This document shows, in pieces, positions 17,138-47,893 of a stretch of DNA of 64,000 nucleotides. Every line of letters starts with the position of its first letter. The stretch's first letter is position 1. Under the pieces are notes generated by a model that was not told the origin of the DNA, did no database searches, and saw only the letters and a program-made list of their open reading frames with translations. Origin of the DNA: Diadophis punctatus similis (taxonomy: Eukaryota > Chordata > Lepidosauria > Squamata > Dipsadidae). Position numbers and translations under genes: made by a program. The stretch covers positions 49,147,859 to 49,211,858 of the forward strand of contig JALIGW010000001.1 of assembly GCA_023053685.1 (NCBI GenBank), given 5' to 3'.

Positions 17138-20100
17138 TACTAATTGGCCTGAAATCCATTCCTAACAGCAGCTAGTATACAACAATGGCCCTAATGGATG
17201 AGGCCAAAGCTGATATTAGTCCTGCACTGTTTTTCATAATAATAAACCAGATGCCTCTGAGGAGATAGAGATATAACCATCTCCCACCACTATCATCTGC
17301 AAGTGGTCTTGGTTTTTTCAAACCCAACAGCCTTTGTTAGATCTGTCCTCCATGCATTTAACCAATTTGCTGTTAAAGCCATCCAATGTAATAGACTACC
17401 AGGGTTTTATAGTAATTATTTCCTCAGTTAATACATTTTGGGGGAAAGCACTGTTGACTGTTTTGAATCTCCCCCTAGTCAGCATCATTGGATGACCCAC
17501 CATCATTTTGTGAGAGAGGAACAAAATTCTCTGTTCATTTTATCCATCATGTGTGGTTTTATTCCTCTCAAGAACTTTCCACATCAGTGGCTATTTTCCA
17601 AGTGAAGATGTCCCAAAGCCTTTCTTGTAGGGAAGATGTTCAAGTGTTCCAGCTGGATAGGTACTGATTTATCAAATGTATATGGCCACCTATCTCAGAA
17701 ATGTGATTCTGCATGGTGTACAAAAAAACCCTAAAACATTCTTCAAAGACCCACTAAAAACAAATTAGATATAAATAGAAACAAGATCAGGAGACAGTAA
17801 TTCTAATTCCCAAGATCTAGAAGATCCAGAATACCCATCAACTGAATAGTAGAAGTTTGGTTCTGGAGAAGGCTGCCACAAAGATATTGCTGGATAGGGT
17901 AATGTAAAACCCCATTCCATCAAAGATGCTGCATTAGTCCTCTTAACTCAGCTATGGAATTCTCTGGCCAGCCAATTCATTTGATTAGAATTGTTCCGCA
18001 TTTCTTCTGCCCTATTTATTTTTGAGCATTTTTTCAATTCTACGTACATGTGCTTGGTCAGCAAGGGCTCTTTGGAATTCTTCAAGCTAGAAAGATCATA
18101 TATAGTTCATCTGCATGAACTATAAATCCATATACCACTCTTTCATCCCTTGTCCCTATTCTGTGATTATGAATATTTCCTTCATGTGGGTATCCTGATA
18201 GCCCTTTTCAAATCTTTCCTTCCTTCTGGATAGTCTGATGTGATTTCCCATGTTAATATATTTCTCCTTCCTTTTGGGTTCAGTTTTCCCCTATATAGTA
18301 ATTCTTATTTACATGTCCTGTTCATTAGACAAAATTTGCAACCCTATGAATAATAAATACAACTGTAGCTCTGAAGAATATCAGCCAAAATGTCCATGTT
18401 CCAGTTGGTATTTCTAGCTACTTGTAAAGTATCTCCAGAGTTTACTGTTCAGGATAGTCACCTGAGAGTGATAAATCCTGTAATGTTCTAAAAGTTTCTT
18501 TAGAGAATGTTAGTAATTTAGGGGGCATGTATCCCGTTTAGAAAATATTCTGAAAGGTGTAGACTACCTCTTTTCCTGTCTTGTCAGATAAAGGTTCAGG
18601 CATATTTACACTGATGCCTATCAACAATATAATTACCTTTTTATTTGAAAATTGCTGAAAAAATTGTGAGAGTAATCTGATCTGGAGTATATAGTATATA
18701 GACCACTGCTTTATTTTCTAGAGAAACTGACACTTGTGAGATTATGAAGATTATAAGCCTCTTGCATGGAAATGCAAGTCTTAGATCTTTTTCCTGGTCA
18801 AGGAATAAACATGATAAATCTGTTTTTCCCCTCTTGCTAAAGATAATGCACGCACACCATTGTTAACTTCCTACATGACCAAATTATAATAAAAGCTGTT
18901 TAATAATCTTATGCCAACATATTGAAGGATTATAGCGGAATGATAAAACATTAACTTAAAAATGTAATTGAATATAGTATGGTATGGTATAAATATAAAG
19001 TTCAGAGGGGCATTTCTAATGCAATGGGTGCAAACCCCTCATCTTCAACCTCAGAAGTTGTGACACATCATTTTAGTTTAATATTTTAAAAAGATTCATA
19101 GAATTTTTAAGCTCCTCTTTGGTATCTGAGGTTGCCATCTCTAGAACTATAAGCTATTGTTTTTCAAAAGCATAAAGAATTTTAAAACACATGGCTTCTG
19201 CCCAGACATGCCAGGAGAGGTCATGCCAGGAGAGGTCATTACTTCCATCCTTTAGGGATGGAAGTATTTTCAGATTCGCAGGACTCTGTTAACTTCACAA
19301 TAAAGGTATAACTAGTACATCTGGTTGCGCTGTTTGGATACCTTGCAAGGCTAACATCAATCTAAAAAGTCTCTAACTACCTCTCCCTTTCACTCTCCAG
19401 AAAACTAGGAATGCTTTCATCACCCCTCCTCCTTCGGACTCAAGTTTTGCTAACTGATCATCGTTGGGGGCTCTTCCTCCTGGTCTCTCAAGATCATTAT
19501 CATATACCATTGTTGCTTATGGTTTTATGGGCAACACCAACACATCTTGTTTACTCTAATATCGATTAAAACTACTGATATCTTCAACTGTTAGAAGCAC
19601 TATAAAAAACTGTCAGAAGCACTACTGGTGTCTCCCCTAGCAACTCATACTAGCACCAAGACAAATAGCCATTAATAGCCCCATCCTTCACGAATCTGTG
19701 TTTTTAAAGCTATGTGTCTATTATACACTTGGCAGCACTTCATTTAATAGTTTAACCATTTATTTACATTATTTAAAGTGTTAAAACTGCTGAGGAACTT
19801 TTTATTGGTCCGGATTACACTAGCGCTCAAGCCACTGATCAATAATTTAAGATATATTGGCCGAGTTGGCTCCCACTATTTGTATAGTTCTATCCATTGA
19901 AATAACATTTAAAAAGAACTTTCAGACTTTTGTTCTTTAACAAAAGAGGAAGTTTGCTTAGAAATCTTTGATGAGAGGCTTCATTAGCCTTTTGAAATCC
20001 AAACAAACAATGATTCCTTGATCTTTCTAATCCACATGCTCACTGACACGTACCTATGCTTTGCAGAACTGCATTTTTCGCTGAAATGAAGTTCCCAAGT

Positions 20101-21000
20101 TTTAATAGCTGTTGAGAAACGGCCACTCTTCACTAAGAATCTTAGGAGGTTCCAGAAATGCTTGGCAACCAGCAATTCAAATCATGGATAAACCAGTACA
20201 CAGGCATCTATTTTAATCAATTGTTGGTAAGTTGAATTATATGTTGCACAATAAAGCAAAGGACCTATGTTATCACAAGACACAAAGACAAGAACTGTCA
20301 GCAGACAAATGAAATAAAAAAACCCATGGAGATCATTTGCAACTAGTCAAGAAATTAATTTGTCCTGGCAATCTATTCAGCCACGTCCCATGATAGTGCC
20401 TTTATTTCATTCTTAGCTCATGGCTGAAAGAAACTTGTCAATTCTGGTTTAAAATAAGTGTCCCCACCCAAAACAAAACAAAACTGGCAGAAATCCATAG
20501 CAGATCAGTTTGTAGAATATTCTCAACTGAGCTGTGGGGAAGGGGATCAATCCACTCCTGTTGGCTGCTTCAGGTGCACCCTTCTCCACAAGTCCTGAGC
20601 CCAGCTCTCTATCACCATAGTTGCTTTGCTCCAGATAAGGTGAGTAACACAACAGCCAAGGGTGGCTATACCCACAGCTCCCTACAGTCTGCCAAACAGC
20701 TTTTGGTTAGGCTGTGGGAACTACACAGCAAAGCTTTCCCACTTACCATGCGGGTTCCTCAATATTCCCAACAACAGTGAAGGGGAGCTGCTGAGTTTTG
20801 GGATAGGCAGCTCTCCTGCTTTATTTTTATCACTTCTGCTCCATCTTTATACAAGTCGTATTTTATCCCACAGGGTAATATAGGAGAGGCGAGTAAGCAT
20901 CTGTCAAAACTTTCACATTGTTGCATATCTGTTCTTAGTAGTGAACACTGTTCCGTGATGATATTTAGGGCAAATACAGCCAAGGAATTTAACCAGTAAA
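17138..21000. other. Intergenic stretch between SPATA45 and the RSPH14-bearing hAT
   Basis: Mostly unique AT-rich sequence with no supported exon. At 19207-19238 a 16 base unit GCCAGGAGAGGTCATG is duplicated, followed at 19240-19270 by the short hairpin ACTTCCATCC-GGATGGAAGT. A 5' noncoding exon of SPATA45 may lie here but cannot be located. Confidence 0.45.
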
Positions 21001-21143
21001 GTTTACACCAGTGGTTCCCAAAGTGGGCGGTACCGCCCCCCGGGGGGTGGTGGAAACCCTTAGGGGGGCAGTGAGAGGCAAGAGTGGCAACAGGGGGGCG
21101 GTGAGAGGGGCCAGGGGGGCGGTAGGTGGTTTGTCATGCTTTT

Positions 21144-21277
21144 GCACTTGAAGCTCCCTCGCGTTCCACGCTCTTGTGTGCAGAGCAGCCCATTCTGAAA
21201 GAAAACACGAGATGTTTTCTTTCAGAATAGGCTGCCCTGCACCCAAGAGCGTGGAATGTGACGGAGTTACAAGTGCT
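21144..21277. repeat. Imperfect palindrome in the hAT element
   Basis: The left arm, from about 21144 through GAAAGAAAACA, is the near complement of the right arm, from TGTTTTCTTTCAGAAT to ACAAGTG at about 21277. It could fold into a hairpin with arms of about 60 bases. It directly precedes the captured gene fragment. Confidence 0.7.
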
Positions 21278-21409
21278 AGATACTGAGCACGGCACAGCGA
21301 TGAGGAAAGCCGACCGCTCCCGAAGCTGCTCGGGCAAGCACTCGCAGACCCATGGGAAGGCCCCACTGCGGGACCTGCATGTGCGCGGACTTTCCCGCCC
21401 GGCGTCCCC

Positions 21410-21422
21410 ATCGCCTAGCAAC
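21410..21422 (+). promoter_or_regulatory. Near-consensus RFX X-box in the captured fragment
   Basis: ATCGCC-T-AGCAAC matches the RFX X-box consensus GTNRCC(N0-3)RGYAAC at every position except the first base. It lies 31 bases before the RSPH14 ATG. X-boxes close to the start codon are a hallmark of ciliary genes, so the capture probably includes the original promoter as well as the exon. Confidence 0.5.
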
Positions 21423-21453
21423 CAGCGTGCAATTTGGTGGGCTCCCCTCCGGA

Positions 21454-21652
21454 ATGGGGCACCCACAGATCTCAGCCCAACTGCCCCCCAACATCGACCC
21501 CACCAAGGCGCCTGTGGCCTTCGGCCGCCAAGGCCTCCCCAAGCTCAATGAAGAGCTGCAGCACCCCGAGCTGCTGACGCGGCAGCCGGCCTTGATGGTG
21601 CTCTGCGACCTGGTGCACGACCCGGAGAATGCTTACCAAGCCATCGGTCTGG
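21454..21652 (+). pseudogene. RSPH14: RSPH14 first coding exon fragment inside hAT element
   Basis: Reading from ATG 21454 gives MGHPQISAQLPPNIDPTKA, then GLPKLNEELQHPELLTRQPA, then LMVLCDLVHDPENAYQAIGL, ending at a GT donor (21653) within a glycine codon. My recall of human RSPH14 has PPDIDPTKA, LNEELQ, LLTRQKALMALCDLMHDPE and a glycine at the matching place. RSPH14 is an armadillo-repeat protein of the radial spoke of motile cilia and sperm flagella. Only this exon is present; no downstream exon was found here. The frame is intact across 66 codons, so capture or insertion may be recent or the frame simply short enough to survive. It also stays open upstream to 21352, but that part does not resemble RSPH14. 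It is a fragment, not a functional gene, though it could feed a chimeric transcript. Confidence 0.88.
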
Positions 21653-21683
21653 GTGAGCGGCAGCGGCCTGGCCACAGCTGGTG

Positions 21684-21933
21684 GGAGGGAAGAAGGAAAG
21701 AAAAAGGAAAGGAAGAAAAAGAAAGGAAGAAAGAGGGAGGGAGGAAGACAGAAACAAAGAAGGAAAGATGGTAGGTAGGAAGGAAGACAGACAGAAAAAG
21801 AAAGGAGGGAGGGAAGGGAAGGGAGGGAAGAAGGAAAGAAAAAGGAAAGAAAGAAGGAGGGAGGGAGGAAGAAAGAAAGAAAGATGGTAGGAAGGAAGAC
21901 AGACAGAAAGAAAAAGATGGTAGGTAGGTAGGA

Positions 21934-21964
<31 letters not shown>

Positions 21965-22080
21965 AAGAAAAGATGTTAGGAAAGAAGGAAGACAGAAAGA
22001 AAGAAAGAAAAGAAAGAAAGATGGTAGGAAGACAGAAAAAGAAAGAAAGAAGGGGGAAGGTAAAGAAAGAAAGAACGAAA
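21684..22080. repeat. Purine microsatellite (GGAA, GAAA, GACA units)
   Basis: About 400 bases of imperfect GGAA/GAAA/GACAGACA repeats on the plus strand, inside the hAT element just after the RSPH14 donor. It lies in what would be intron 1 of the captured fragment and explains the long open frames of Ser/Phe/Leu on the minus strand. Confidence 0.95.
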
Positions 22081-22997
22081 GACTTATGACCACAATTGAG
22101 CCTGACATTTTGGTTGCTAAGCAAGAGCGTTATTAAGTGAGTTTCACCACACTTTACAAGTTGGCCACGCCCACCCGGTCACCTGACCACTAAGCCATGC
22201 CCACCTGAGGGGGTGGGGTGGGGGGTGGTGAGGATGAGTTTGTAGCACCATTGGACTGAAAAAGTTTGGGAACCACTGGTTTACACAGCAGCTGGTAGGA
22301 AAGCAAAATGGAGGAGTTTGCTATAGCTTTGGGATCAGCAAATAGGACTGGAACTTTTATTGCTTTTTGCCATTTCAAAAACTGATGGTTAGTACTTTAA
22401 TGTGACAGTGCAAAAATGCCTTAAGTAATTGCAATTCTTTCACCCAGTAAAGATGTTTCCAGACATTAGTGGTGGACTGGTGGTTTCTACCAATAGATCA
22501 TAAGAAATTTGCATTGGGTTAATTGATGGCCAATATGTATGACTATCATAGCAAAACTATATCTCTTCCAATACTGTAGAAACTAACAGAATCCCAGTTC
22601 TGTACTATGAAAAATCATATAGAATTGTTTTCAGTTTTTTAAAGAAGCAAAAAAAGTAAAATAACATAAAAATGCTGAAATTGCCAATTTTCCCAGTGTA
22701 CTCTGGAACAAAATCAAGATTTTGCAACAAAATCTTGCAAAAATTGTGGTTTTGGAGAATTTGCTCAGAAGTGATAATAGTTTGCATATCAGGTCATCGG
22801 GATAAAAAGCTATTTAAAACTTTAATTGGGTTCTTTAGATTTTTTTAAAAAAATTCAAGCCTGAATCCAATGCCTTTCAAGAGCCAACTATATATATAAA
22901 AAAGCAGGAAACAGCACCAGATAATAATCAGAAAGGAAATAAAATTCTATTATTTAAGACTGGCAGGGCAAGGGGCTACATATAAACACTGACAGAA

Positions 22998-23135
22998 GAG
23001 ACGGTGGAGTCCTTGGTGCTCTCTGAGCTCAGTCAATAAACCCCACTCCTTAGCAATGATGTTACATAGCCAGGTAATGAAACATTTGCAAAAAGCAACC
23101 AAACTCAGAGAGGAGCAAGAACCCATTCACCGTCA
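22998..23135. repeat. Palindromic repeat, GGTGCTCTCT family, copy 2
   Basis: GTGGAGTCCTTGGTGCTCTC at the left and CTCAGAGAGGAGCAAGAACC at the right form partly decayed inverted arms with GCCAGGTAATGAAACATTTG between. Confidence 0.55.
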
Positions 23136-23223
23136 ATTCCTTTTTTGCCCATTATCTCTACTGAAGACTACAAAACGTTTATCGGCCCCTAAAAATAATT
23201 CTCAACCCGATGAGGGCTTTTCT

Positions 23224-23462
23224 CAGTGGTGAAATCCAATTTTTTTTACTATGGGTTGCATGGCTTGGTGGGCGTGGCAGGGGAAGGATACTGCAAAATC
23301 CCCATTTCCTCTCCACTCCTGGGGGAAGGATATTGCGAAATCTCCATTCCCACCCCACTCTGGGGGCCAGCCAGAGGTGGTATTTGCCAGTTCTCCGAAC
23401 TACTCAAAATTTCCGCTACTGGTTCTCCAGAACCTGTCAGAACCTGCTGGATTTCACCCCTG
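23224..23462. mobile_element. Probable hAT MITE with GGTGAAATCC ends
   Basis: Starts CAGTGGTGAAATCC and ends GGATTTCACCCCTG, complementary ends about 240 bases apart. Flanking octamers match poorly. It carries two copies of a GGGGAAGGATACTGC-like unit. It lies about 440 bases before the FLVCR1 promoter block. Confidence 0.6.
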
Positions 23463-23899
23463 ACTTTTTCTCAACCTGAAGCATTTTCAGTCCAGACGTC
23501 CTAATCTTTCAGATTCTCTTTTGTAGCGTGCTGCCTCCATAAATTAGATATTCCCTCCCAGTGTCTGCAATACCCTGAGCTGGTTTAGATTGCAAGAAAT
23601 TGTAGTCCAACGCTTTTTTTAGGACAAAACGGCGAAGGTGGCGGCAAGAAACAGCTGCTTTTACATAAGGCAAGAGAAGCCGAGGTCTAACCGTAACGTG
23701 AAGAAAACTGGGTGTGGATCTCCATCAGTCTTTTCCTCCAACCCAACTACCCTCCTCTTAATTTTCCAGAAACAGTTTAGGAACCTTTTTTTTAATATAC
23801 CGTCGAAACCTAGGAAGGATGCTACGAACGAGGAGCGCATATATAGCTTACTCCTGCCGCCCCCTCCCCCGATACCCGACGAGTTGCGTCTGAGGGATT

Positions 23900-24590
23900 A
23901 GACGCATGATGTAGCAATCTGTGAAAGCTGAGAGCCTCTCAAAATGACGCGGGACCAGCTGCCACGCCAAACCTTTCCACGTAGCCGAAGGGGAGGCCTC
24001 GGCGAACGAGACGCACCACAACCCCAGCCCCTAATCGAGGCCGGGTAGCCTGGGAGCCCTTTTGGCGCAGGACCCAGCCCGGCCTCGTTTCTCCACGATT
24101 GGCGGAGCCGCGATAGCGCCAACACGTCTCCGTCCCCTTATTGGCTTAGAACCTCTCCTTTGGAACGGCTCCCGATCGCAGAGGAGACTAAGTGCGCATG
24201 CGGAAGCCGGCATCGATTCTTTGGTGACTCCGAGGTGCCCGAATTGAGATGCGCTCTTCCTTCAATCTCTGCCTGGAGTCACTGGGATGACCGTTGGCGG
24301 GTGGGGGAAGCGAGATTGAGCTCAGCCAATCTTAAGAGATGGTTGAGATGAGAAGTGAGGGCTAAATGCAAAGCGCGCCGAGGAGAGCAAGCGAAGCATC
24401 CCCAAAGCGAAGGCCGGGCGGGAAGGCAGGTTGGAAGTGGCCGCGGGCACACCTGCGTGGGGAGGCGGAAGGGAAAGGGGGCGGCGCGTGTAGCGGTTCT
24501 GCTTGCGGTAGACAAGAGAGATTCCTAGCAGGGGAACCTGCCGGCAGGTAGGCTTGGGCGGGGCGAAGGCCTCAGGTCGGGGGAGCGAGA
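23900..24590 (+). promoter_or_regulatory. FLVCR1 CpG-rich, TATA-less promoter and 5' UTR
   Basis: The 690 bases before the FLVCR1 ATG are GC- and CpG-rich, unlike the AT-rich surroundings. Inverted CCAAT boxes (ATTGG) lie at 24098-24102 and 24140-24144, and an Sp1-type GGGCGGGGC at 24556-24564. No TATA box is visible. Transcription probably starts between about 24150 and 24450. CCAAT boxes in this orientation also suit bidirectional promoters, and human FLVCR1 has a divergent noncoding transcript, but no such RNA can be shown here. Confidence 0.75.
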
Positions 24591-43487
<18,897 letters not shown>

Positions 43488-44362
43488 TGGAGAATCACAA
43501 GAACTATAAGCCTAAAAATTGTGCTGAATGGCAGCAATTAGTAGTGATTGTACACTAGATAAAGGAAAGATTTGTATATGCTTAATGAACACATTTTAAC
43601 TTTAAAATTGTAATTTTCAACAATTGTTTTAAGTTTCAGTGATAAAATTCCCAGGAATCTTCCATTTCTTATTTGGAAATTGTTCACTTTCATAAAATAT
43701 ATTAAGCTGTAAGTGGTAAATTAGAATCTCTTTTATCAAAATCTGTGCCACTAGCTAATCCACACTTGGAATTCTCATATAGAATGTGTTCAGTGAGCAG
43801 TTTGATATCAATGAAATATGTGTTTTAACTTGTTTTAATTTGAAATATTCAAAACTGCCCTTCCTATAGGAGGATGTTGTCTTTAGCACAATAGACAGTA
43901 TAAGAAATTCATTTTTTTGGATGTGATATACTGTAAATCCTGGATTTTGCCATTTTTTTGGCTTTGAAAGAATTGTGGCTTTTGAAATCTCTTTGTTTTG
44001 AAACAGAAATGAGTGAATGGTAAACCCCCAATTTCCAAGAAGTATTTTATATTCTAAGTTATTGAAGATGAAGGTCTTCTGAATTTTTGATCACAGAACT
44101 AGATATTCATGATTTCTGGATTTTTTTTTACATTCTGAAAATGAAAACACATCCTTTTTGTATTATGTGAATCACAAGAAAGTATTGCCAGATCATACAA
44201 AGGCATATGCATGCCAATGTGTTCTTTGCATCAATTTTGTGAATTTGTGAAAAGTAAATGAAGATAATTTCTGGCAAATAAAATATAATAAAATAAGGCA
44301 GAGCTCACAATGGACTCTCTATTTCATTAGTTAGGAATGTGTGTAGATTTAAAATAACTCTA
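43488..44362 (+). other. FLVCR1 3' UTR with polyadenylation signal
   Basis: AT-rich sequence without recognisable repeats follows the FLVCR1 stop. AATAAA occurs at 44277-44282, with overlapping variants just after it, about 790 bases past the stop, a plausible transcript end. The SINE fragment at 44363 marks the return of repeat-rich DNA. Confidence 0.55.
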
Positions 44363-44435
44363 AAGGTAAAAGGTAAAGGTTCCCCTCGCACATACATGTG
44401 CTAATCGTTCCCGACTCTAGGAGGCGGTGCTCATC
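44363..44435 (-). mobile_element. SINE fragment
   Basis: AAAGGTAAAGGTTCCCCTCG and TTCCCGACTCTAGGAGGCGG match the 3' end of the SINE at 25.9 kb, in the same orientation. Only about 70 bases remain. Confidence 0.75.
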
Positions 44436-46223
44436 TCCTGCATAACAAAAAGTGGATTTACATGATATGGAAAATTGCCAATGACTGTTTTCAGCCTATT
44501 AGTTCGATAGAAGTATGGCAATATTTTGTGTACATTTAAGAAAAATTACCGTATGTTAAATGTTCTCATCATGTCCTTTGGCTTACCTAGAAGTAAATCA
44601 AGATAAACCTTTAGATTTTTTTCACCTTTAGAAGAAGGGTGAAAGTGAATGGCTTGCTGCTTTGCTGAGTCCACTGGTCCTGATGTTCTTGTTTTACAAA
44701 TAAGTAAGCATGGTAATAATAAGTCTTCATTTTCACATGAGGAATAAATGTTGCTTCAAGGCTAACATAGTATACGTACATCTGTGCCTAATAATTTATA
44801 AGGAAAAGCATAATCAAATCACATTTCTACCCCAGGTATCAGAAAAAAACCTAAGTCTATCCTCTTTTTCTTTCTTTAAAATTTATAGGATGTAAAAGTA
44901 CTTAGATTTCACTAGATCATACCAATATTTGCAACAATCAGTATTTATCAACATGGCCAACATATGGTGGCATTAGACATATTTACTGTTCTTTTCTGCA
45001 TTCTTCTTTAGTGAGACAAATGGAACAATTATCCCAAACTCCTAAATAACTATTCTGGTTGTTCAGCAATCTGCTTTTTTTATCTTGTTGAATGTTGAAT
45101 AACCTTATTTTAGGTATTGAACAAATGAATTGTATGAAGAGTAATTAATTTAATTTAATTTATTGTATTTCTATGCCGCCCATTTCCCGAAGGACTCTTC
45201 GGAGTACATTTATATAATTTATGAGAACAGTTCAGTGGTTGTCTGGTGGCTAACTAGCTTGCTTGCTTATTTGTAATCACATTTCTATGATATGAACTCC
45301 AGCCACTCAGCTGGACAGCTTAATATACACAAACAGCAAAATAAAATAAAACTGCAAAGATAGCATCATTTGGAGGAAATATCAAGCAATTTTCTCCCCC
45401 ATCAGCAGACATGGCCCTCAAAATCATCCTAACCCAAGGCATAGGGAAAACACCATGTTTTTAACACAGTATAACACACTCAAGGACTAATATTGTTAAA
45501 ACTGCTGTGCTGTGCTAACTAAGTAAGAGTTGATGAGCAATACATCTGCCCTGCTTTGCCTCATCTAGGTGGCTTCACAGTGCATTTAAAAGTCCACAGA
45601 GCTGATGGAACTGACTGCCTCCAGTAAGATTGTCGTGGTCTGCCTGACACTTATGCCAATGACATGGTTCAGCAATTCAGCTCAAGAGGAATTGTAGCAA
45701 AGATGTTTGTTGATGAGAAATTGCATGCTGGCAGTTTGCATTGGGGACTGTATATAGACTGACATGAACATAATTTGTCAGTGTTAATGATTCAGGTGCT
45801 ACAAAGCAAAATTCTCAAAACGTCAGTACTAACCCCAGTACTAACCCTAATCAGTGGATTCCTTGAATAGCCATCAAGTTATTTTCAACTCTTAGCAACC
45901 ACAGATAATTATTCTTCATAATTGTCCCTAATCTGATTTTCAACATTGTTATTGTCACGAAGTCCTATCATGCGCGCCCAGTCAACTCTTTCTCCTCTTT
46001 CCTTGTCTTTATATAATGTGTTTGAGGTAGAATAATTTGATTCTGGTCATTTTTGCCTCGACTGATAACTTGGCCTTGATTTGTTTGATGGTCCATTAAT
46101 TTGGTTTTTTGGTAGTCCCTACAATTCACAGAAATCTTCTCCAATACCAGTGTTCAAAAGCATCAATACTCATTAGATTTCTTAAATCCCGTTTTTATTG
46201 CTTTATAAGTAACTCAAGGTGGC
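44436..46223. other. Intergenic, little recognised
   Basis: AT-rich sequence between FLVCR1 and the Tc1 stack. A worn SINE-like phrase (GCCATCAAGTTATTTTCAAC) is at about 45871. No gene is supported. Confidence 0.45.
45147..45205 (-). mobile_element. LINE 3' end fragment
   Basis: TTAATTTAATTTAATTTATT followed by TATGCCGCCCATTTCCCGAA is the complement of a CR1/L2-type 3' end and tail. Confidence 0.6.
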
Positions 46224-46590
46224 AAACATACAGTATATCACAGGTGAGTAAACCCTCTCACATTTTATAAATAAGTATATCTTTTCATGTGACAACACTG
46301 AAGAAATGACACTTGGCTACAATGTAAAGTAGTGAGTATACAGCTTGTATAACAGTGTAAATGTGCTGTCCCCTCAAAATAATGCAACACACAGCCATTA
46401 ATGTCTAAACAGCTGGCAACAAAAGTAAGTACACCCCTAAGTGATAATGTGCAAATGGGGCCCAAGTAGCCGTTTTCCCTCCCTGGTGTCATGTGATTCG
46501 TTAGTGGTACAAGGTTTTAGGTGGGAAGGAGCAGGTGTGTTAAATTTGGTGTTATCGTTTTCACTCTCATATTGGTCACTGGAAGTTCAA

Positions 46591-47893
46591 CATGGCACCT
46601 CATGGCAATGAACTCTCTGAGGATATGAAAAAATGAATTGTTGCTCTACATAAAGATGGCCTAGGCTATAAGAAGATTGCCAAGACCCTGAAACTGAGCT
46701 GCAGCATGGTGGCCAAGACCATACAGCAGTTTAACAGGACAGGTTCCACTCAGAACAGGCTTCGCCATCATTGACCAAAGAAGTTGAGTGCCCGTGCTCA
46801 GCATCATATCCAGAGGTTGGCTTTGGGAAATAGAGGTATGAATGCTGCCAGCATGGCTGTAGAGGTTGAAAGGGTGGGTGGGTGTCAGCCTGTCAGTGCT
46901 CAGACCATATGCCGCATGCTGCATTAAATTGGTCTGCAGGGCTGTCATCCCAGAAGGAAGCCTCTTCTAAAGATGATGCACAAGAAAGCCCGCAAACAGT
47001 TTGCTGCAGACAAGCAGACTAAGGACATGAATTTCTGGAACCATGTCCTGTGGTCCGATGAGACTAAGAGAAATTTATTTGGTTCAGATGGTGTCAAGCG
47101 TGTATGGCGGCAACCAGGTGAGTACAAAGACAAGTGTGTCTTGCCTACAATCAAGCATGGTGGGAATATCATAGTCTAGGGCTGCATGAGTGCTGCCGAC
47201 ACTGGGGAGTTATAGTTCATTGAGGGAACCATGAATGCCAATATGTACTGTGACATACTGAAGCAGAGCATGATTCCCTCCCTTCGGAGACTGGGCCACA
47301 GGGCAGTATTCCAACATGATCACATGACCCCAAACACACCTCCAAAACGACCACTGCCTTGCTAAAGGTGAGGGAAAAAGTGATGGACTGGCCAAGCATA
47401 TCTCCAGATCTAAACCTTATTGAGCATCTGTGGGGCATCCTGAAATGGAAGGTGGGGGTGCGCAAGGTCTTTAACATCCACTAGCTCTGTGATGTGGTCA
47501 TGGAGGAGTGGAAGAGGACTCCATGTCAACCTGTGAAGCAGGGGTGGGTTGCTTATTTACTGGTGCTGGTGCACTGCGCGTGCATCTCCATGTTTCAGGG
47601 GTGTGCACGCTCGCTACCCACGCGTGCTCCCTTGCGCGATTTTGCTTCCGTGCATGCGCAGAAGCAAAATCACCCAAAAATTCACTGAAAAAGATGGCAA
47701 CGTGCATGACGGACTGGCGGAGAGGGCTCCGGAGCAGTCGCACGCAAATTGCGCAATTGGCACCTCCCTACCGGAACTACGCACTGGACAGCTCCGGCAG
47801 GAACCCACCTCTGCTGTGAAGCTCTAGTGAACTCTATGCCCAAGAGGGTTAAGACAGTGCTGGAAAATAATGGTGGTCACACAAAATATTGAC
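46591..47893 (+). pseudogene. Tc1 transposase pseudogene
   Basis: Reads MAPHGNELSEDMKK, stop, then IVALHKDGLGYKKIAKTLK (helix-turn-helix domain), then the catalytic region with WSDETKRNLFGSDGVKRVWR near 47055 and VLPTIKHGGNI before another stop. The tail MPKRVKTVLENNGGHTKY is recognisable after the hAT insertion. At least four in-frame stops, one or more frameshifts and a 275 base hAT insertion rule out function. Tc1 transposases cut and paste DNA at TA sites with a DDE active site. Confidence 0.88.
47539..47813. mobile_element. hAT MITE, CAG-AGTGGGTT family, copy 4, inside a Tc1
   Basis: Termini CAGGGGTGGGTTGC and AACCCACCTCTG with a perfect duplication CTGTGAAG (47531-47538, 47814-47821). 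It interrupts the C-terminal part of a Tc1 transposase pseudogene, so it is younger than that element. Confidence 0.88.

Larger units (their letters stand above)
21009..22278 (+). mobile_element. hAT element carrying a captured RSPH14 exon
   Basis: The termini are CAGTGGTTCCCAAA at 21009 and its complement TTTGGGAACCACTG ending at 22278. The flanks are an identical 8 bp target duplication, GTTTACAC (21001-21008 and 22279-22286), which defines hAT superfamily transposition. Inside, in order: GC-rich subterminal sequence; an imperfect palindrome (about 21144-21277); the RSPH14 fragment (about 21280-21680); a purine microsatellite (21684-22080); and a piece of another repeat (22083-22200). No transposase frame is present, so it is non-autonomous and must have moved with enzyme supplied elsewhere. 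Confidence 0.9.

Noticed and set aside
21545..22124. Long minus-strand frames of Phe, Leu, Ser and Pro
   Set aside because: These are translations of the purine microsatellite in the hAT element.
23638..24351. Frames near the FLVCR1 promoter as a possible divergent gene
   Set aside because: No splice-linked conserved peptide. A divergent noncoding RNA is possible but not visible from sequence.
46973..47179. Tc1 catalytic-domain frame as a domesticated gene
   Set aside because: Stops on both sides, terminal repeats still present, and a hAT insertion downstream. It is a dead transposon.
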